Source: Mesotaenium endlicherianum (Eukaryota > Streptophyta > Zygnematophyceae > Zygnematales > Mesotaeniaceae). From it: a stretch of DNA of 64,000 nucleotides. The position numbers were made by a program, and so were the translations under genes. Positions 12,705 to 25,192 of this stretch are shown here, piece after piece; the stretch's first letter is position 1, and each line of letters opens with the position of its first letter. The notes under the pieces were generated by a model that was given only the letters and a program-made list of their open reading frames with translations, searched no databases and was not told the DNA's origin. The stretch covers positions 7,730 through 71,729 of the forward strand of contig WELA01004839.1 in NCBI GenBank assembly GCA_009602735.1. The letters are read 5' to 3'.

Positions 12705-13207
12705 TGTAGTGAAACAGATAGATAAAGTACTTAGTAAAACAGAATACTTTATCTATTCAAGACAAGGATCTTTGAACACAAGTGGTAGCTTCTTGAAAGA
12801 GAGATGGCTTCTTGAAAGTTAATATATTTCTGGATTTTGGCAAGTACAAGAGTGATTCTGGAATGTCTTTCTATGTTCTAGCTCTTGTTTATATACTTGC
12901 TACATAAGTAATTTCTAGGAAGGTGTATGTTGATGTGTTGGCACCCAACACATCCCAAAACTTGCCACCTCTTTCTAGAATAATGTACACATGTCCTTTT
13001 GACCTAAAAATGGCACATCTGACTTTTGCCACATGGAGTTCTTCTAGGTCTTTCCTCTAACTTCGAAAATGCCTTGGAAGGTTCAAAGGACATGAACCAA
13101 GTTACTAGAGTACCTATTCACACTTGACTCCACACAATACTACTCCAAATATATTTGAAAACATTAAAATATATGCAAACTAATATATAATAACTCAAAT
13201 CACTACA
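12705..13207 (-). repeat. LTR 2, shared by both copies of the tandem pair
   Basis: 503 bp. It serves as the 5' LTR of the left copy and the 3' LTR of the right copy. Nearly identical to LTR 1 (about two differences seen) and about 2% different from LTR 3. Confidence 0.93.
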
Positions 13208-13976
13208 TCACCCCCCCGATAGAAAAAGCGACGTCTCGGCGCGTCAAGTCAGGTCTTACACATGTGGAGCAAACTAGTCAACAGTTTCAAGTCAGATGCC
13301 ACACATGTGAAGAGGACTAGTCAAAGGCGCCAAGTCAGGTGCTACACATGTAAGGTAGACTAGGCAAGGTCGTAGGTGGTGTGACCTTATTGGCTAGCCT
13401 ACTCCTTAATGATAAAGAAAATTGTACAAGTTGGCCCAGAATCTGCCACGAACTCAAAAATTCATAGCGGCCACAGAACTGCTCCAAATCTGAAAATTCG
13501 AGTGCCAGACGGACCGCGTCGGAGAACTCTACCGGGTCACCAAATTTGAGAGCATTCTCATTTCTGGAGTGTCGTTGAGAGCTGAGAGAGTAGGCACTCC
13601 TCCAAATCTGTGCAGAAACTTCTGAAAATCATAAGTCCTTCTATACTTCTCCAAATTCTGCAAACTAAGTCTCAAACTGGGCGCTGTAAGATGTTCTACC
13701 AGAGTCTTGAGTTTCAGAGCATTCCAAGTTCAGGGGAAGGCACAATGTCAGAAGGCATATTCTGTCCTAACAATGCCAGCAGCCTGACCCCCTTCTACTT
13801 AGAGCATCATATCTCTCTCACCAGTGCTCCAAATTGAGCAAACTTGGACTCTAAATGACCGTCTACTCATGGACTACAGCCAGGTAAATTTTCAGAATTT
13901 ATTATGAAGAGACCTATCGCCAGTAGCAGTTTTAGTTTTCTGTCCAGAAACTGCGAGAAGAGAAGAGTGTCTAATG
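13208..13976 (-). other. Non-coding 3' part of right copy, with polypurine tract
   Basis: This stretch repeats 7031-7799 of the left copy almost base for base. It contains the G7 run next to the LTR and no coding region beyond short shadow frames. Confidence 0.8.
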
Positions 13977-16900
13977 TCAATTTTTCCTCTTTCTTGTTCT
14001 TGCAGGCTGCCTCCAAGGGGTCTTCTGCTGCTTCTTGATGGTGGCAGGCTGCCTCCCTGAAGTCTTCGGGCTTCTAGTAGAGAGACTTGGGGCTGGTCCA
14101 AGATGGGGGTTGGCGGCATGGAAGCGCTTCAACTTTCTCTGAACTTTGTCAAGGTAGTGCGCCGCCACCCAACTATTCTCCGAATCTGGATATCCTTTCC
14201 ACTTGATCAAGTATTGCTGCTGTCTCCTGAAATTTCTCATAGCCACTATGTCTTCCACTTCATACTCCAAATCATCATCCACTATTGTTGGAGCTGGTGG
14301 GGTTGTCACACGTCCCGGGAACTTGTTGTCGGGTTGCACATACGGCTTGAAGAGGGAAGCGTGGAATACGGGGTCGATGTGCATAGTCTGGGGAAGTTCT
14401 AGCTTGAAAGCAACGGGGTTGACTTGCTGGATAATCTTGAAGGGTCCCAAATACTTGGGAGAGAACTTGCTGCTGGCAGGCCTGTTGTTCAGGGAAATGT
14501 TCTTGGATGATAGTAACACGTTGTCACCCACTCTGTACGTAATTTCTCTTCTGGATCTGTTCGCCACTCTTGCTTGAGCATCTTGCGCGTGTTGTAGAGC
14601 TTTCTTCGCTGCTGTAAGGGCTGCTTCTAATGTCTCCATAAAATCTGTGGCTGCAGGTACTTCATCATGGCCAGCCGTGAAGCTCAGTGGCGTGGTCGGA
14701 TAGAAGCCATAGTTGAGGAAGAATGGGGATGCTTGGGTAGAGGCCTGCGTAGTGTTGTTGTAGGCAAACTCGAGGGGGGTCAAGTACATGTCCCATTCTT
14801 GCTCGAGGGTAGACACGTAGGCCTTTAGAGAGGTCTTTAGGGTGCGATTCATACGTTCGGTTTGCCCATCTGATTGTGGGTGGTAGGCAGTAGACATATC
14901 CAGCGATGTACCCAAGTTCTTGAAGAGATTTTTCCAGAATTGGCTTGTGAATCTTGGATCTCTATCTGACACAATTCTTGATGGTAGTCCATGGAGTCGG
15001 AAGATGTTGTCAAAGATGAGTCTTGCAAGTTGTGGTGCTGTAGCCTTAGTCGTCGTGGGAATAAAATGAGCCATCTTGGTAAGTCTGTCCACCGCCGTGA
15101 GTATTGCATTATGGCCTCGAGGTGTCACGGGCAAGTCCACGATAAGGTCCATTGAGATGTCCGTCCATTGTCTTTCGGGGATTGGTAGTGGTTGGAGGAG
15201 TCCTCCCGCCTTTTGCGATGATGGCTTGATTCTTTGGCATGTGTCACAGCTCCTGCAGTACTCCTTGACTTGCTTAGACATGCCTGGCCAACAATAAGTC
15301 CTAGCTAGAACGCCCGTGGTCCTTAGGATTCCAAAGTGTCCTCCAAGAGGGTTGTCGTGTGCTTCTCGTAGAAGCAAGAGCCGGAGGTCTAAGTCATTAG
15401 GAACACATCTCTGGCCCGTATCTTGCCTCACCCAATAATTGCCTTCTTGCTTCTTGCATGGGTCCAAGGCTGCTTCTCCGTTCTTGTAGTAAGGGTCTCT
15501 TTCATAGGCGGCTGAAAATCGAGCTTCCAGATCTGTCTTCAGGGATACCATCACTGCATTTAATTGCAGTCTTGAGAGGGGGTCAGCCGGGTTTGTCTTG
15601 CCGGGCTGGTACTGAATCGTGATGTTGTATTGTTGCAAGTATCCGCTCCATCTTGCTTGTCTCCTTGAGAGATACGGCTGCGTTTGGAGGTGCTTTAACG
15701 CCTCGTGGTCCGTGGTGACCAGTACTTTGCGTCCTTCAACGTAGCAGCGCCAAACCTTCAAGGCATGTACAATCGCCAATGCCTCTCGCTCCGTGGTTGT
15801 ATAATTTTGCTCGGCTGGATTTAGCTTCCTTGACTCGTAGGCGATGGGCTGCAGTCCCTTGCCTTGGTCTTGAAGCAGGATTGCTCCTATTGCATAGGAA
15901 GATGCATCGGTGATGACGTGGAAGGGCCAATCTGGGTTTGGACTTGGGAGTGTGAGCACCGGGGATGTGGTCAATCTTCGCTTTAACTCTTGAAATGCCT
16001 CTTCCTCTTTCTCGGTCCATGTATATAGCCTGTCCTTCTTGAGTAGATCTGTCAGGGGGGCTGCTATGTGCGAGAAGCCTTGGATGAATTTTCTGTACCA
16101 ATTGGCAAATCCCAAGAATGACTGGAGTTCTTTCTTGGTCGTGGGGGTTGGCCATTCCTCCACCACCGTGGTCTTCTTGGGGTCCATCTTGATGCCATCA
16201 GCAGTCACGTGGAGACCTAGGAACTCCACTTCTTGTTTGGCAAACTCGCACTTTGACTCCTTCGCAAATAGCTTGTTTTGCTTCAATACTTCAAGGACTT
16301 CTTTCAAGTGTCTCGCATGCTCTTCAAGGGTCTTGCTGTAGATAAGGATGTCATCGATGAATACCACCACAAATCTGTCCAACATGGGCTGAAATATGGT
16401 GTTCATCATAGTCATGAAAGTTGCTGGCGCGTTGGTGAGTCCAAATGGCAGGACCATGAACTCAAAATGTCCATATCTTGTCCTGAATGCCGTCTTCTCT
16501 ATGTCCGGTTCTGCGATGCGAATCTGGTGGTAGCCGCTCCGTAAGTCAATCTTCGTGAAGTACTTGGCTCCAACCAGCCGGTCCATGAGCTCATCCATGC
16601 GCGGCAGCGGGTATCGATTCTTGATGGTGATCTTGTTGAGGGCGCGATAGTCCACACACATCCTCAAGGTACCATCTTTCTTCTTGACAAATAGCACCGG
16701 GGCTCCAAATGGCGACTTGCTAGGTCGAATGAAGCCATGCTCCAGTAGCTCCTTGATTTGCTTCTTGACTTCGTCTAGCTCCGTGTATGACATTTTGAAC
16801 GTAGGCCGAGAGATGGGCTTGCTTCCGGGCTCCAACTCTATCTTGTGGTCTACGAATCTTTTGGGGGGTAGGCCCTTGGGCAATTCCGGGGAGAACACTT

Positions 16901-17642
16901 CTTTGTAGTCCTCTAAGACTTCTTGTATCTCCTTGGGAACGGGGCTGCCTTCTTGACTCTCGATGTCTTTCTTGATGTCTTTTGGCGTGATCAAGGCCAA
17001 AAGAAGCTCGTGTCCCTTCCTCACAAGTCTCTTGAGTTGGAGGGCGGACAATAGTATCTCGTGTGCCGGCTTCTGGATGTCTTGGGTCTGGATATTCTGG
17101 ATTGCGCGCAAAATACAGATTCTTGAAGTGATGTCATTCTTGATCTTGATAGTACCGGTCCTCCAATCAACTTGGGGGTTGTGCTTGGTCAACCAAGGCG
17201 TCCCTAGGATGACGTCGTACTTGCCCAATTGCATGGGGGAGAACACTACTCTATCCTTGAAGGACTTGATAGAGAGTGCCAAGGGGTACGTCTTCTTGGA
17301 AGGGGTAGTATAGGAGAATCCATCGGGCATCATAATCTCCTCGTCGTGGTCAAGAGTTCGCATAGTAATACCGTGCTTGGTGGCAAAATCTGCAGCAATG
17401 AAGTTGCCTTGAGCTCCGCTATCCACCAAGATGTGGACCTTCTCTCCTCCAAGGTAACCTCTCAAACTCATTGGGGCTGGAACGTCGTCTTCAACGGGGG
17501 TCTCCACCTCACTTGGCGTGTTGCCTTCTCGTGAAGTGGGTCTTGGGGTGGTAGGCTCCTGGCCTACCGGCGCTGTCCGTTTTTTGACAACTTTTTGGGG
17601 CATGAAAGTGCACGATGGCCCTTTTCCTTGCAATAAAAGCAT
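13977..17642 (-). CDS. pol: Pol polyprotein, right copy
   Basis: 1221 codons, uninterrupted, with the same domain order as the left copy: protease, reverse transcriptase, RNase H, integrase, chromodomain. It differs from the left Pol by only a handful of amino acids, so the two copies separated very recently. It overlaps the end of its gag frame by 79 bases, exactly as in the left copy. Confidence 0.95.
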   Translation of the reverse strand: MLLLQGKGPSCTFMPQKVVKKRTAPVGQEPTTPRPTSREGNTPSEVETPVEDDVPAPMSLRGYLGGEKVHILVDSGAQGNFIAADFATKHGITMRTLDHDEEIMMPDGFSYTTPSKKTYPLALSIKSFKDRVVFSPMQLGKYDVILGTPWLTKHNPQVDWRTGTIKIKNDITSRICILRAIQNIQTQDIQKPAHEILLSALQLKRLVRKGHELLLALITPKDIKKDIESQEGSPVPKEIQEVLEDYKEVFSPELPKGLPPKRFVDHKIELEPGSKPISRPTFKMSYTELDEVKKQIKELLEHGFIRPSKSPFGAPVLFVKKKDGTLRMCVDYRALNKITIKNRYPLPRMDELMDRLVGAKYFTKIDLRSGYHQIRIAEPDIEKTAFRTRYGHFEFMVLPFGLTNAPATFMTMMNTIFQPMLDRFVVVFIDDILIYSKTLEEHARHLKEVLEVLKQNKLFAKESKCEFAKQEVEFLGLHVTADGIKMDPKKTTVVEEWPTPTTKKELQSFLGFANWYRKFIQGFSHIAAPLTDLLKKDRLYTWTEKEEEAFQELKRRLTTSPVLTLPSPNPDWPFHVITDASSYAIGAILLQDQGKGLQPIAYESRKLNPAEQNYTTTEREALAIVHALKVWRCYVEGRKVLVTTDHEALKHLQTQPYLSRRQARWSGYLQQYNITIQYQPGKTNPADPLSRLQLNAVMVSLKTDLEARFSAAYERDPYYKNGEAALDPCKKQEGNYWVRQDTGQRCVPNDLDLRLLLLREAHDNPLGGHFGILRTTGVLARTYCWPGMSKQVKEYCRSCDTCQRIKPSSQKAGGLLQPLPIPERQWTDISMDLIVDLPVTPRGHNAILTAVDRLTKMAHFIPTTTKATAPQLARLIFDNIFRLHGLPSRIVSDRDPRFTSQFWKNLFKNLGTSLDMSTAYHPQSDGQTERMNRTLKTSLKAYVSTLEQEWDMYLTPLEFAYNNTTQASTQASPFFLNYGFYPTTPLSFTAGHDEVPAATDFMETLEAALTAAKKALQHAQDAQARVANRSRREITYRVGDNVLLSSKNISLNNRPASSKFSPKYLGPFKIIQQVNPVAFKLELPQTMHIDPVFHASLFKPYVQPDNKFPGRVTTPPAPTIVDDDLEYEVEDIVAMRNFRRQQQYLIKWKGYPDSENSWVAAHYLDKVQRKLKRFHAANPHLGPAPSLSTRSPKTSGRQPATIKKQQKTPWRQPARTRKRKN

Positions 17643-18844
17643 AGTCCAGCCGTCATGAGAGCTTCTTTTTCAGCCGGGGAGAGTCTTGCTTTCACTCCTT
17701 GCTGGTTTCTTGCATCATAAGTGTCATTGGAGGGTCTTCCACTCTTCCGGGCAGCCGCGGGGTCCCTTTTAATAACTCCGATTTCCATGGGTGTGGGTCC
17801 AGATTCGGATGTGGAAGGGGCTGCGTACACCCGCGTCGTCGGTACCCGTGAAGATGAAGGCACGGAGTGCTTGAAATCCAAGGTATCCACCTTTTGGGCC
17901 ACTTCAATGATCTTTGAGAAGTCCGTCAAGTCGCGTAACTCCACTTCCTTTGCCACCTTGGGTTTGAGGCCAAAGATGTAGCGGTCAATCTTCTCCTCGA
18001 GAGACATGTTGGGGATCTCAAGAGTGAGGGCGTGAAATCTGGATGTATACTCTTGAACGGACGTCGTTTGCTTGAGATGGTGGAGCTTTCCTCGGGCAAT
18101 CTTCTCCGCATTGATGGGCATGAATTGCTTCTTGAGGGCCTCACGAAAATCTGCCCATCTTGCATATGATGGTGGGGGCTCTTGGCCGAGCATGGGGTGC
18201 GCCATAGCTTGATATATAGCCGCTTGATAGTTACGCCACCATGATGTTGCTGCTCCTCTAAGTAAGGTAACGGCAAAGGGAACGTAGTCCTCCTCGGGTA
18301 CTTCAAGGAATGCGAGGTACGTCTCCACTTGGTAGAGCCATAAATTCAGGTTGGCACCTTTCCCGGGGTTGAAAGTGTCGGGTTTGCCGGGCTTGATGAG
18401 TTTCCTTGCTCTCGTTGGCTCTTGTGGAGGCGCTTGAGCCGGGGCTGGATTTTGAGCATTGCTCGCAATAGGGGCAACCATGGCAGCCATAGCTTCTCTT
18501 GACGCTTGCACGGTTGCTTCATAGGTGGCCAAGCCCACTTGGTTGTGGACGGTCATTAGGAAGGCTGCCCACTCATTTGCGGGAACTCCTTGTGGTGGGG
18601 TCAACTTTGCTATAGCGGCTGCCACGGGATTTGACGGTGCTACTCCTTGTGGTGCTTCTTGTTGTTGCAGATTTCCTTGAGTAGGCTCTCCCATCGGCGT
18701 TGGAGGAGGGTGTACTCCTCCTTGTGGTGCTTCTTGTTGTTGCAGATTTTCTTGAGTGGGCTCTCCCATCGGCGCTGGAGGAGGGTGTCTTGGAGAGGAA
18801 CGGCTTCCTTTGAAAGCTTGCTGTTGGTCTTGAGGATCGGCCAT
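17564..18844 (-). CDS. gag: Gag polyprotein, right copy
   Basis: 426 codons, uninterrupted, with the same core and CCHC knuckle as the left copy. Differences from the left Gag cluster in the N-terminal Pro/Gln-rich tandem units, the fastest-changing part of the protein. Confidence 0.93.
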   Translation of the reverse strand: MADPQDQQQAFKGSRSSPRHPPPAPMGEPTQENLQQQEAPQGGVHPPPTPMGEPTQGNLQQQEAPQGVAPSNPVAAAIAKLTPPQGVPANEWAAFLMTVHNQVGLATYEATVQASREAMAAMVAPIASNAQNPAPAQAPPQEPTRARKLIKPGKPDTFNPGKGANLNLWLYQVETYLAFLEVPEEDYVPFAVTLLRGAATSWWRNYQAAIYQAMAHPMLGQEPPPSYARWADFREALKKQFMPINAEKIARGKLHHLKQTTSVQEYTSRFHALTLEIPNMSLEEKIDRYIFGLKPKVAKEVELRDLTDFSKIIEVAQKVDTLDFKHSVPSSSRVPTTRVYAAPSTSESGPTPMEIGVIKRDPAAARKSGRPSNDTYDARNQQGVKARLSPAEKEALMTAGLCFYCKEKGHRALSCPKKLSKNGQRR

Positions 18845-18867
18845 CTTCTTGTGCTACCAAAGCGCCT

Positions 18868-18880
18868 AGCTCCGATACCA
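18868..18880 (-). other. Primer-binding site, right copy
   Basis: Sense TGGTATCGGAGCT one base inside LTR 3, identical to the left copy and again of the initiator-Met tRNA type. Confidence 0.85.
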
Positions 18881-18881
18881 C

Positions 18882-19384
18882 TGTAGGGAATCAGATAGAT
18901 GAAGTACTTAGTGAAATATAATACTTTATCTATTCAAGACAAGGATCTTTGAACACAAGTGGTAGCTTCTTGAAAGAGAGATGGCTTCTTGAAAGTTAAT
19001 ATATTTCTGGATTTTGGCGAGTACAAGAGTGATTCTGGAATGTCTTTCTATGTTCTAGCTCTTGTTTATATACTTGCTACATAAGTAATTTCTAGGAAGG
19101 TGTATGTTGATGTGTTGGCACCCAACACATCCCAAAACTTGCCACCTCTTTCTAGAATAATGTACACATGTCCTTTTGACCTAAAAATGGCACATTTGAC
19201 TTTTGCCACGTGGAGTTCTTCTAGGTCTTTCCTCTAACTTCGAAAATGCCTTGGAAGGTTCAAAGGACATGAACCAAGTTACTAGAGTACCTATTTACAC
19301 TTGACTCCACACAATACTACTCCAAATATATTTGAAAACATTAAAATATATGCAAACTAATATATAATAACTCAAATCACTACA
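18882..19384 (-). repeat. LTR 3 of the tandem pair
   Basis: 503 bp, the 5' LTR of the right copy. It shows about ten differences from LTRs 1 and 2, six of them within its first 45 bases on the + strand. Its right end directly joins the coding sequence of the third element at 19385. Confidence 0.92.
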
Positions 19385-22300
19385 ATCACCTTTGATGTAT
19401 GGTTTCAGGAAGGAGACATTAAAGATCGGGTGACCCTTGTAGTCCGCTGACATGTTCAGTTTGTAAGCATTTTGACCGACACGACGCACTACCGAATATG
19501 GACCGACCCAGACAGGGCCAAGCTTTTTCTTGACCACACCAGGGAGGTACAGGTGCTGAGAATGCAGTTTGACTAAATCGCCCTTAGAAAATGTCAGCTC
19601 CCGACGGTGTTGATTAGCGTATTTTTGTTGGTTTTCTTGGGCTCTGTGCAGGTTCCGCTGGACTTCTGACAGGGTGTTAGCAAACTCCTGAGTTAACTGG
19701 AGGGAGACCGGATTGTCAATCCCGTCAGGGTGAGTTAAAGATTCCCCCAGTACATCTAAAAGAGACTTAGGGACTCTACCCAGGCTAAGTTCATAAGGAG
19801 TCTTGCCCGTTGACGCGTGCACCGCACTGTCGACCGCAAACTGAATTTGAGGCAACAGGTCATCCCAATTATCTTGTTTTTGGTTAATATATGCTCTCAG
19901 CACCTCCTGCAGAACTCGGTTAGTTCTTTCAGTCTGCCCATCAGTCTGAGGGTGGTTTGCTGTGCTGAGCAGCTGTTTGACTCCCATTAACCCCATTAGC
20001 TCTCCAGAACTTAGAGGTAAATTTTGAGTCTCGGTCTGAGATGATATTAGAGGGTAGCCCATGTTGGCATACTACATGGTTGTAGAACTGTCTCGCTGCT
20101 TCAAGTGCAATTACTTTGACAGTTGTGGGGATGAAAATGACCATTTTCGTCAGTTTATCCACGACTACCAGAATCGAATCATGCCTATTAGCTGTTCGTG
20201 GCAGTGTGGCCACCCAGTCCATGGATATAGTTTCCCAGCGTCCCGCTGGGATGGGCAGCGACTGCAAGAGACCTCCCGGTGGTGTGTGCCTAGACTTATT
20301 TCTTTGACACTGATCACAGGACTGCACATATTTCAAGACCTCTCGGGGCAACCCTTCCCAATGATAATGTTTTTCCAATTTGCCAACAGTTTTGGCCTGC
20401 CCCAAATGCCCACCCAGTAAACTGTCATGTGCTTGACTCAAAAAAAGGGACCTGATTTCCAAGTTATTAGGAATGACCAGCTTCAGCCTGCCTGAAGTGG
20501 TTTCACTCACCCAGACCCCTCCCTTAAGTTTATACCCGAGTGCAGTAGCACGACACACACCATTAGTGGGGCTGGGCTCAAATGTTGGGTCCGAAAGGTA
20601 GGCTTTCTTAAGTTGTTCAAGGAAGGACATTTTCACCTTTAGTGAAGTGAGTGCACACAGGACTTTATCTACAGCATGCTGACTAAAGTTCCTCTCTTGC
20701 AGGTCAGGTCTTCTAGAGAGTGCATCAGCAGGATTCAACTTCCCTGGTTTGTAGTCGATCTGGACTTGGAACTGCTCCAGCATCTGGCTCCAGCGGTTCT
20801 CCCTCCTCGACAGCTTGGACTTCTTCTGAAAGTGGGTCAGAGCTAGATGATCTGTAATCACCTTAAAAGCTTTACCATGTAAGTATGCTCTCCACTGTTT
20901 GAGTACATGAATGATAGCTAGCAGCTCTTTATCATGCACTGAGTAATTAATCTCCGCTGGATTAAATTTCATAGATTCGTACAACACAGGGTGCCACTCC
21001 TGCCGTACCTTACCTTCCTTTGTGGTTTTGTCAGCAGGCTGCAACAAAATAGCACCCATGGCAAAGTCAGAGGCATCAGTGACCACCTGCACGGGTTTGT
21101 TGGGGTCATACACGGCTAGCACTGGGGCAGAACAAAGGGCATCTTTAAGGGTCTGGAAGGCAGCCTGCTGCTCGCCCCCCTACACATACCCTATGTCTTT
21201 CTTAGTAAGGTCAGTCAGTTTACTGGCCTTTATAGAATAGTTCTCAATAAATCTCCTATAGTAGTTAGCCAACCCGAGGAAGGATCTAACTTCAGAGACA
21301 GACTGTGGTACTGGCCAGTCCCTTATGGTCTGGACTTTCTTAGGGTCCACACTGATGCCCTCTTTACTGACAACGTGGCCTAAGAATTCAATACTTTCCT
21401 TAAAGAAATCACACTTGCTCATTTAGCATATGACTGATTTCTTCTCAAAATGTCTATGACTGTCTTTAAGTGTTCAGCGTGCTGAGTCTCATCTTTAGAG
21501 AAAATTAAGATATCATCCAGGAAAACTTGCACAAATTTATCCAAATAAGGCCTGAAAATGTTATTCATAGCACCCATAAAGGTTGCGGGAGCATTAGTTA
21601 GTCCAAATGGCATCACATTGAACTCATAGTGTCCATAACGTGTGCGGAAGGCAGTCTTGTGTTCATCCCCTTCAGCAATTCTGATTTGATGATAACCACT
21701 CTTGAGATCTATCTTACTGAACACCTTAGCACCAGACAGGGTATCCAGTAAGTCCTCGATTCTGGGTAAAGCATACTTGTTCTTCACCGTAATTCTGTTC
21801 AGGGCTCTGCAATCCACACACATCCGCATACTGCCATCCTTTTTCTTAACAAATAGGATGGGTGCGCCGTACGGTGATNGGATGGGTGCGCCGTAAGGTG
21901 ATATACTGGGGGAAATATAACCATTTTCCTCAAGCTCAACATCTGTGTTTTCAACTCCTCGCTCTCCACAAAAGACAAGCCATAAGTGCGTTGCCAAGGT
22001 GGCTGACTACCCGGTAATAAATCAATCCAATCATCTACTTCCCTCTTAGGAGGTAGTCCTGGAGGCATATTAAATACATCCGTGTACTGAGCAACGATTT
22101 TTGCAGCAGTAGGGTGCTTCGGAGGACTTACCTTTTTCTCAACCACTTCTTCAGGTTGAGGAGGAACCTCTCTTAGCAGCAGACAGAACATTCTGTCTTC
22201 CTTCTGGTTCCAGCTTTTGACAAACTCCATTGCATTCAGCAACTTGCATCCTTCTGGAAGCCTCTTCTTTTCCTTCATTTGCCATCCACACAGGACAAGA

Positions 22301-22863
22301 GGAAGAGCACTGGTGGGTGCCAAGTCAGTCTGCCCATCACTGGCTCCTCTCACTATAACTGTACCTCTGCTCCAACACACTTCAGCTTGATGTCTATTAA
22401 GCCAGGACCTGCCTAGCACAAGATCATAAAAGCCAGTGTTGAGTACCTCAAATGTAAGCGTTTCGGTTAGAACTGCATTGCCAGAACCTAACTGGACCTC
22501 AATAGGCTTGGTTATAACTCCTCCCGAGATACTTGAGGCATCTCCAAGGAATATTTTTCAATTCCCTTGGGTGACAATAGGCAGCCTTAGCCGCTTAACT
22601 AAGTCCTTTTGGATAAAAGTATGTGACGCCCCTCCGTCAACAAATGCCCTCACCTTCCTACCTGCAATCATGCAATGCAGTAGGATAGAAGGGACTGTCT
22701 TTTCCTGACTTTCGCATTGTTCTCCTGACTTAGCAAAGAAATGTTGGACATCAGGTGGAATAAGAGCATCCAGAGTGTGCACTCTCTGGATGACTATATT
22801 GCTGATGGTTCCCTCTATCTGGTTGTCAGGCATGCATAGTGAATCCAGTTCAGCAGGACCCAT
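19385..22863 (-). pseudogene. pol: Pol region of third element: protease, RT, RNase H, integrase
   Basis: Recognisable in order on the minus strand are a protease segment (FVDGGASHTFIQKDLVKRL), reverse transcriptase ([53 protein letters not shown]), RNase H (VVTDASDFAMGAILLQ), an integrase zinc region (CDQCQRNK), the integrase core (DRDSKFTSKFW, NHPQTDGQTERTN) and the start of the integrase C-terminal region (NVSFLKPYIKG). Family is Ty3/gypsy. It is distinct from the tandem pair in sequence. Whether it had a chromodomain cannot be told, because that part is missing. Confidence 0.88.
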
Positions 22864-22931
22864 AATACCTGCTACGAGGGCAGCTAGTGACGACTCACTA
22901 TCTCTAGCATCCTCACAGTCAGTAGACTGGA

Positions 22932-24317
22932 TTACTGACTGTTGCTGTCTTTTAAAGGCTGGTCTTTTCGCTCAACTTTTGGGAGGTGCTTGACTGGACA
23001 CTGCTCTCTGAAGTGACCTGGCTGCTGGCAATGAAAGCAAATCGATTTTGCTGAGGCTGGTCTTGGCTTAGTCCTACCACCACCTCTTCCATAGCCGCCT
23101 CGAGGGAAACCACCTCTACCTCTAGACTGTATGGCATTATACTCATACTCATATTCATCACCCTGATCATCCTCAGCCTGGTCTCCTTCAATTGCATTGT
23201 AGGAACCGTGGGGCTTTTTGACAATCTTAGACACCAAAGCATTACTCTGGCGCTTGTGATTGAACTGCTGCTGATCCCAGGCGTCAGCATCCTGGATCAA
23301 GTCAACCAGTTTCTCATACTTCTTCTCAGCGAAATGACCAGAGACTTCGGATTTCAAGCCATACCTGAAGTATGCTATCCTATACCGTTCTGGCAAATCG
23401 GGCTGCTTCATCATGTTCTCTTGGAACTTTTGAGCAAACTCAGCAACTGAAGTGGTCTGCTTCAGTGTCAGGGAGATCATCGCATAGATAGCTTTCTCCT
23501 GCTGGTTGATGACATCAAACTTCTCAAGCAACTTCTCGACAAACTCTACCCACGTAGGATCGCCGAGTTGCCGAGCCTTACGCTCTCCTTTCCAGTAAAG
23601 CCACCAGTCTGCGGCACTGCCTTTCAGTAGCGCACCGGTGTGCCTGACCTTCTCGTAATCTTGCAGTTCTGGATAGTTCTCCAGCCACTGCTCAACATCA
23701 GCGAGAAACTTGATCAGGTACTATTTTCTGTTTCCCTCAGGATCATATTCCTGGGGAGGTTTTGGCTTGGGCTTACTAGGCCCTCGGCCACCACCACTAG
23801 TGGTTTGAGACCCCAATTGGTCTCTGTCCCGTAGTAGAGACATTATGATTCTTTTGTCCTCCTGTTGGAACTGATACATGGTCGCCATTTGCGACTGCAT
23901 TTGAACAAACGATGCTCCCAAGTCTACACTCTGGGGTGGTAGTCTAGCAAAAGCAGCAGCAGCATTGGCATCTACTCGCTGAGTAGTATCCTCAACAGTC
24001 CCTCTCGCTCCTGCAGCAGCAATTCCCGCCGCATTCAGCCGGTCACGTATTTGACCTAGGGGTACACTGAGTTGTACAGCAGGAGGTGGGTTCAGAACAT
24101 TGGCCCTTGATGCCATAAGTTCTTCAACAGTGTGCTCGTCAGCTGGCTGTCCTTCCCTCCTTTCTGTATCTTCAGCGGCCTTTGCTACTTGTTCAGCTTC
24201 TAGTCTGGCTATCTCCTCCTCAGCTTGCTGNGCTCTCTCCTCCTCAGCTTGCTGTGCTGCGACTGCAGCAATAGCAGCTGCTTCATCTGCAGCCTCTCTA
24301 GCTGCGGTATCTGCCAC
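22932..24317 (-). pseudogene. gag: Gag region of third element
   Basis: An Ala/Glu-rich N-terminal stretch, a Gag core (around FAQKFQENMMKQPDLPERYR) and an Arg/Gly-rich segment (RGRGGFPRGGYGRGGGR) that precedes a CCHC knuckle, CFHCQQPGHFREQC. The RGG-like segment plus knuckle indicates RNA binding. Broken, as the rest of the element. Confidence 0.82.
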
Positions 24318-24456
24318 TGCTTCAGAATAGGTACGGGTTCCCTGCTACATGGCTTTCCGCCTGGTTTTTGACATTCTCGTTATCCTGGTTCTCCATGTCT
24401 CGGGAGTTGCTAGTTTGAGACCTTGTCCTTACCATACAAAGAAGACTGTGAAAAAC

Positions 24457-24469
24457 TGCTCCGATACCA
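24457..24469 (-). other. Primer-binding site of third element
   Basis: Sense TGGTATCGGAGCA, directly inside the LTR. It uses the same initiator-Met tRNA primer type as the tandem pair, although the LTRs are unrelated. Confidence 0.82.
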
Positions 24470-24470
24470 C

Positions 24471-25192
24471 TGAAATGAATCGACTTACCAAATAGGCGAT
24501 TAACAATTAATAAAGATCTTTATATCAGCAAGTAATCTTTATGGTATTTTCCGTTAACTGGTTAAACGGCAAAGGACAACACACTAGCAGTGAATAATAC
24601 TCATAAGTCAAATGCAAGTAAACTAGCATCAATAATGCAAATCAATAAACTCATACATAAGCAAGGTTAGAAGACACTGCGTATCAATGGCTTCTCGCCT
24701 TGGATTCAAATCTCTCTCAGTAAGCTGTACAAGAGAGTTGGCCTCGTTTCCGTATGCCGAACTCGAGAGCAATGCCTAGCATATGTACATGGAATGAGTT
24801 TACTGTTCAACGGCCAGTGCAATGGCACCGCCTACCCGGGAGTTATCCACGTTGGTAGGACCTCGGTTAACCAAACCCACCGCCATCTCCCATCATCCCG
24901 AATCGCCATCTATCATAGGGATGTCATCTGGCCAATCATCTAGCATACCACACTTAGATGCATATCGAGGCAGTTCGCTGCTACTGAGTACGGGAGTCAA
25001 CTGGCTGTCAAAGAATGTGTCAGCAAGTTGACTTAAGCTGACTTCAGCCTGCTGCTTTTGGCTGAGTCATTAAACTGATATTTAATATAAAGTCCAGCAG
25101 ACTGATTATTAAACTAGAGTTCAGCAGAAAGAACTAATTTAACTGTTATATTTAAATAAATATTATATCAACCAATATACTGATTCATTACA
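24471..25192 (-). repeat. 5' LTR of third element
   Basis: 722 bp, + strand ends TGAAATGAATC...GATTCATTACA, so the sense LTR runs TG...CA with matching inverted ends. The flank to its right is ATCTC at 25193, where GC content rises sharply. Confidence 0.85.

Larger units (their letters stand above)
6528..19384 (-). mobile_element. Tandem pair of Ty3/gypsy chromovirus-type elements sharing a central LTR
   Basis: The order is LTR (6528-7030), body, LTR (12705-13207), body, LTR (18882-19384), all in the same orientation with the sense strand being minus. Each repeat is 503 bp, starts TGTAG and ends CTACA. Each body has a primer-binding site next to its right-hand LTR (sense TGGTATCGGAGCT, the initiator-Met tRNA type) and a G7 purine run beside its left-hand LTR. 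Both bodies carry uninterrupted Gag and Pol frames, so both copies look whole and young. A roughly 0.8-kb non-coding stretch lies between the end of pol and the left-hand LTR of each copy. The left flank (AATTG) and right flank (ATCAC) of the array do not match, so this is not a simple single insertion. Confidence 0.95.
19385..25192 (-). mobile_element. Third Ty3/gypsy element, older, 3' part missing
   Basis: A second, distinct Ty3/gypsy family on the minus strand. It keeps one LTR (24471-25192, its 5' LTR), a primer-binding site, Gag and most of Pol. Its 3' end, including the second LTR, is absent: the integrase C-terminal region runs straight into LTR 3 of the tandem pair. The reading frames are interrupted several times, so it is a broken fossil, older than the tandem pair. 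Two single-N assembly joins also lie inside it. Confidence 0.9.

Noticed and set aside
6528-19384. Tandem element pair as a pure assembly duplication
   Set aside because: The two bodies and the three LTRs differ at several positions, which an assembly copy would not show. Not fully excluded without long reads.
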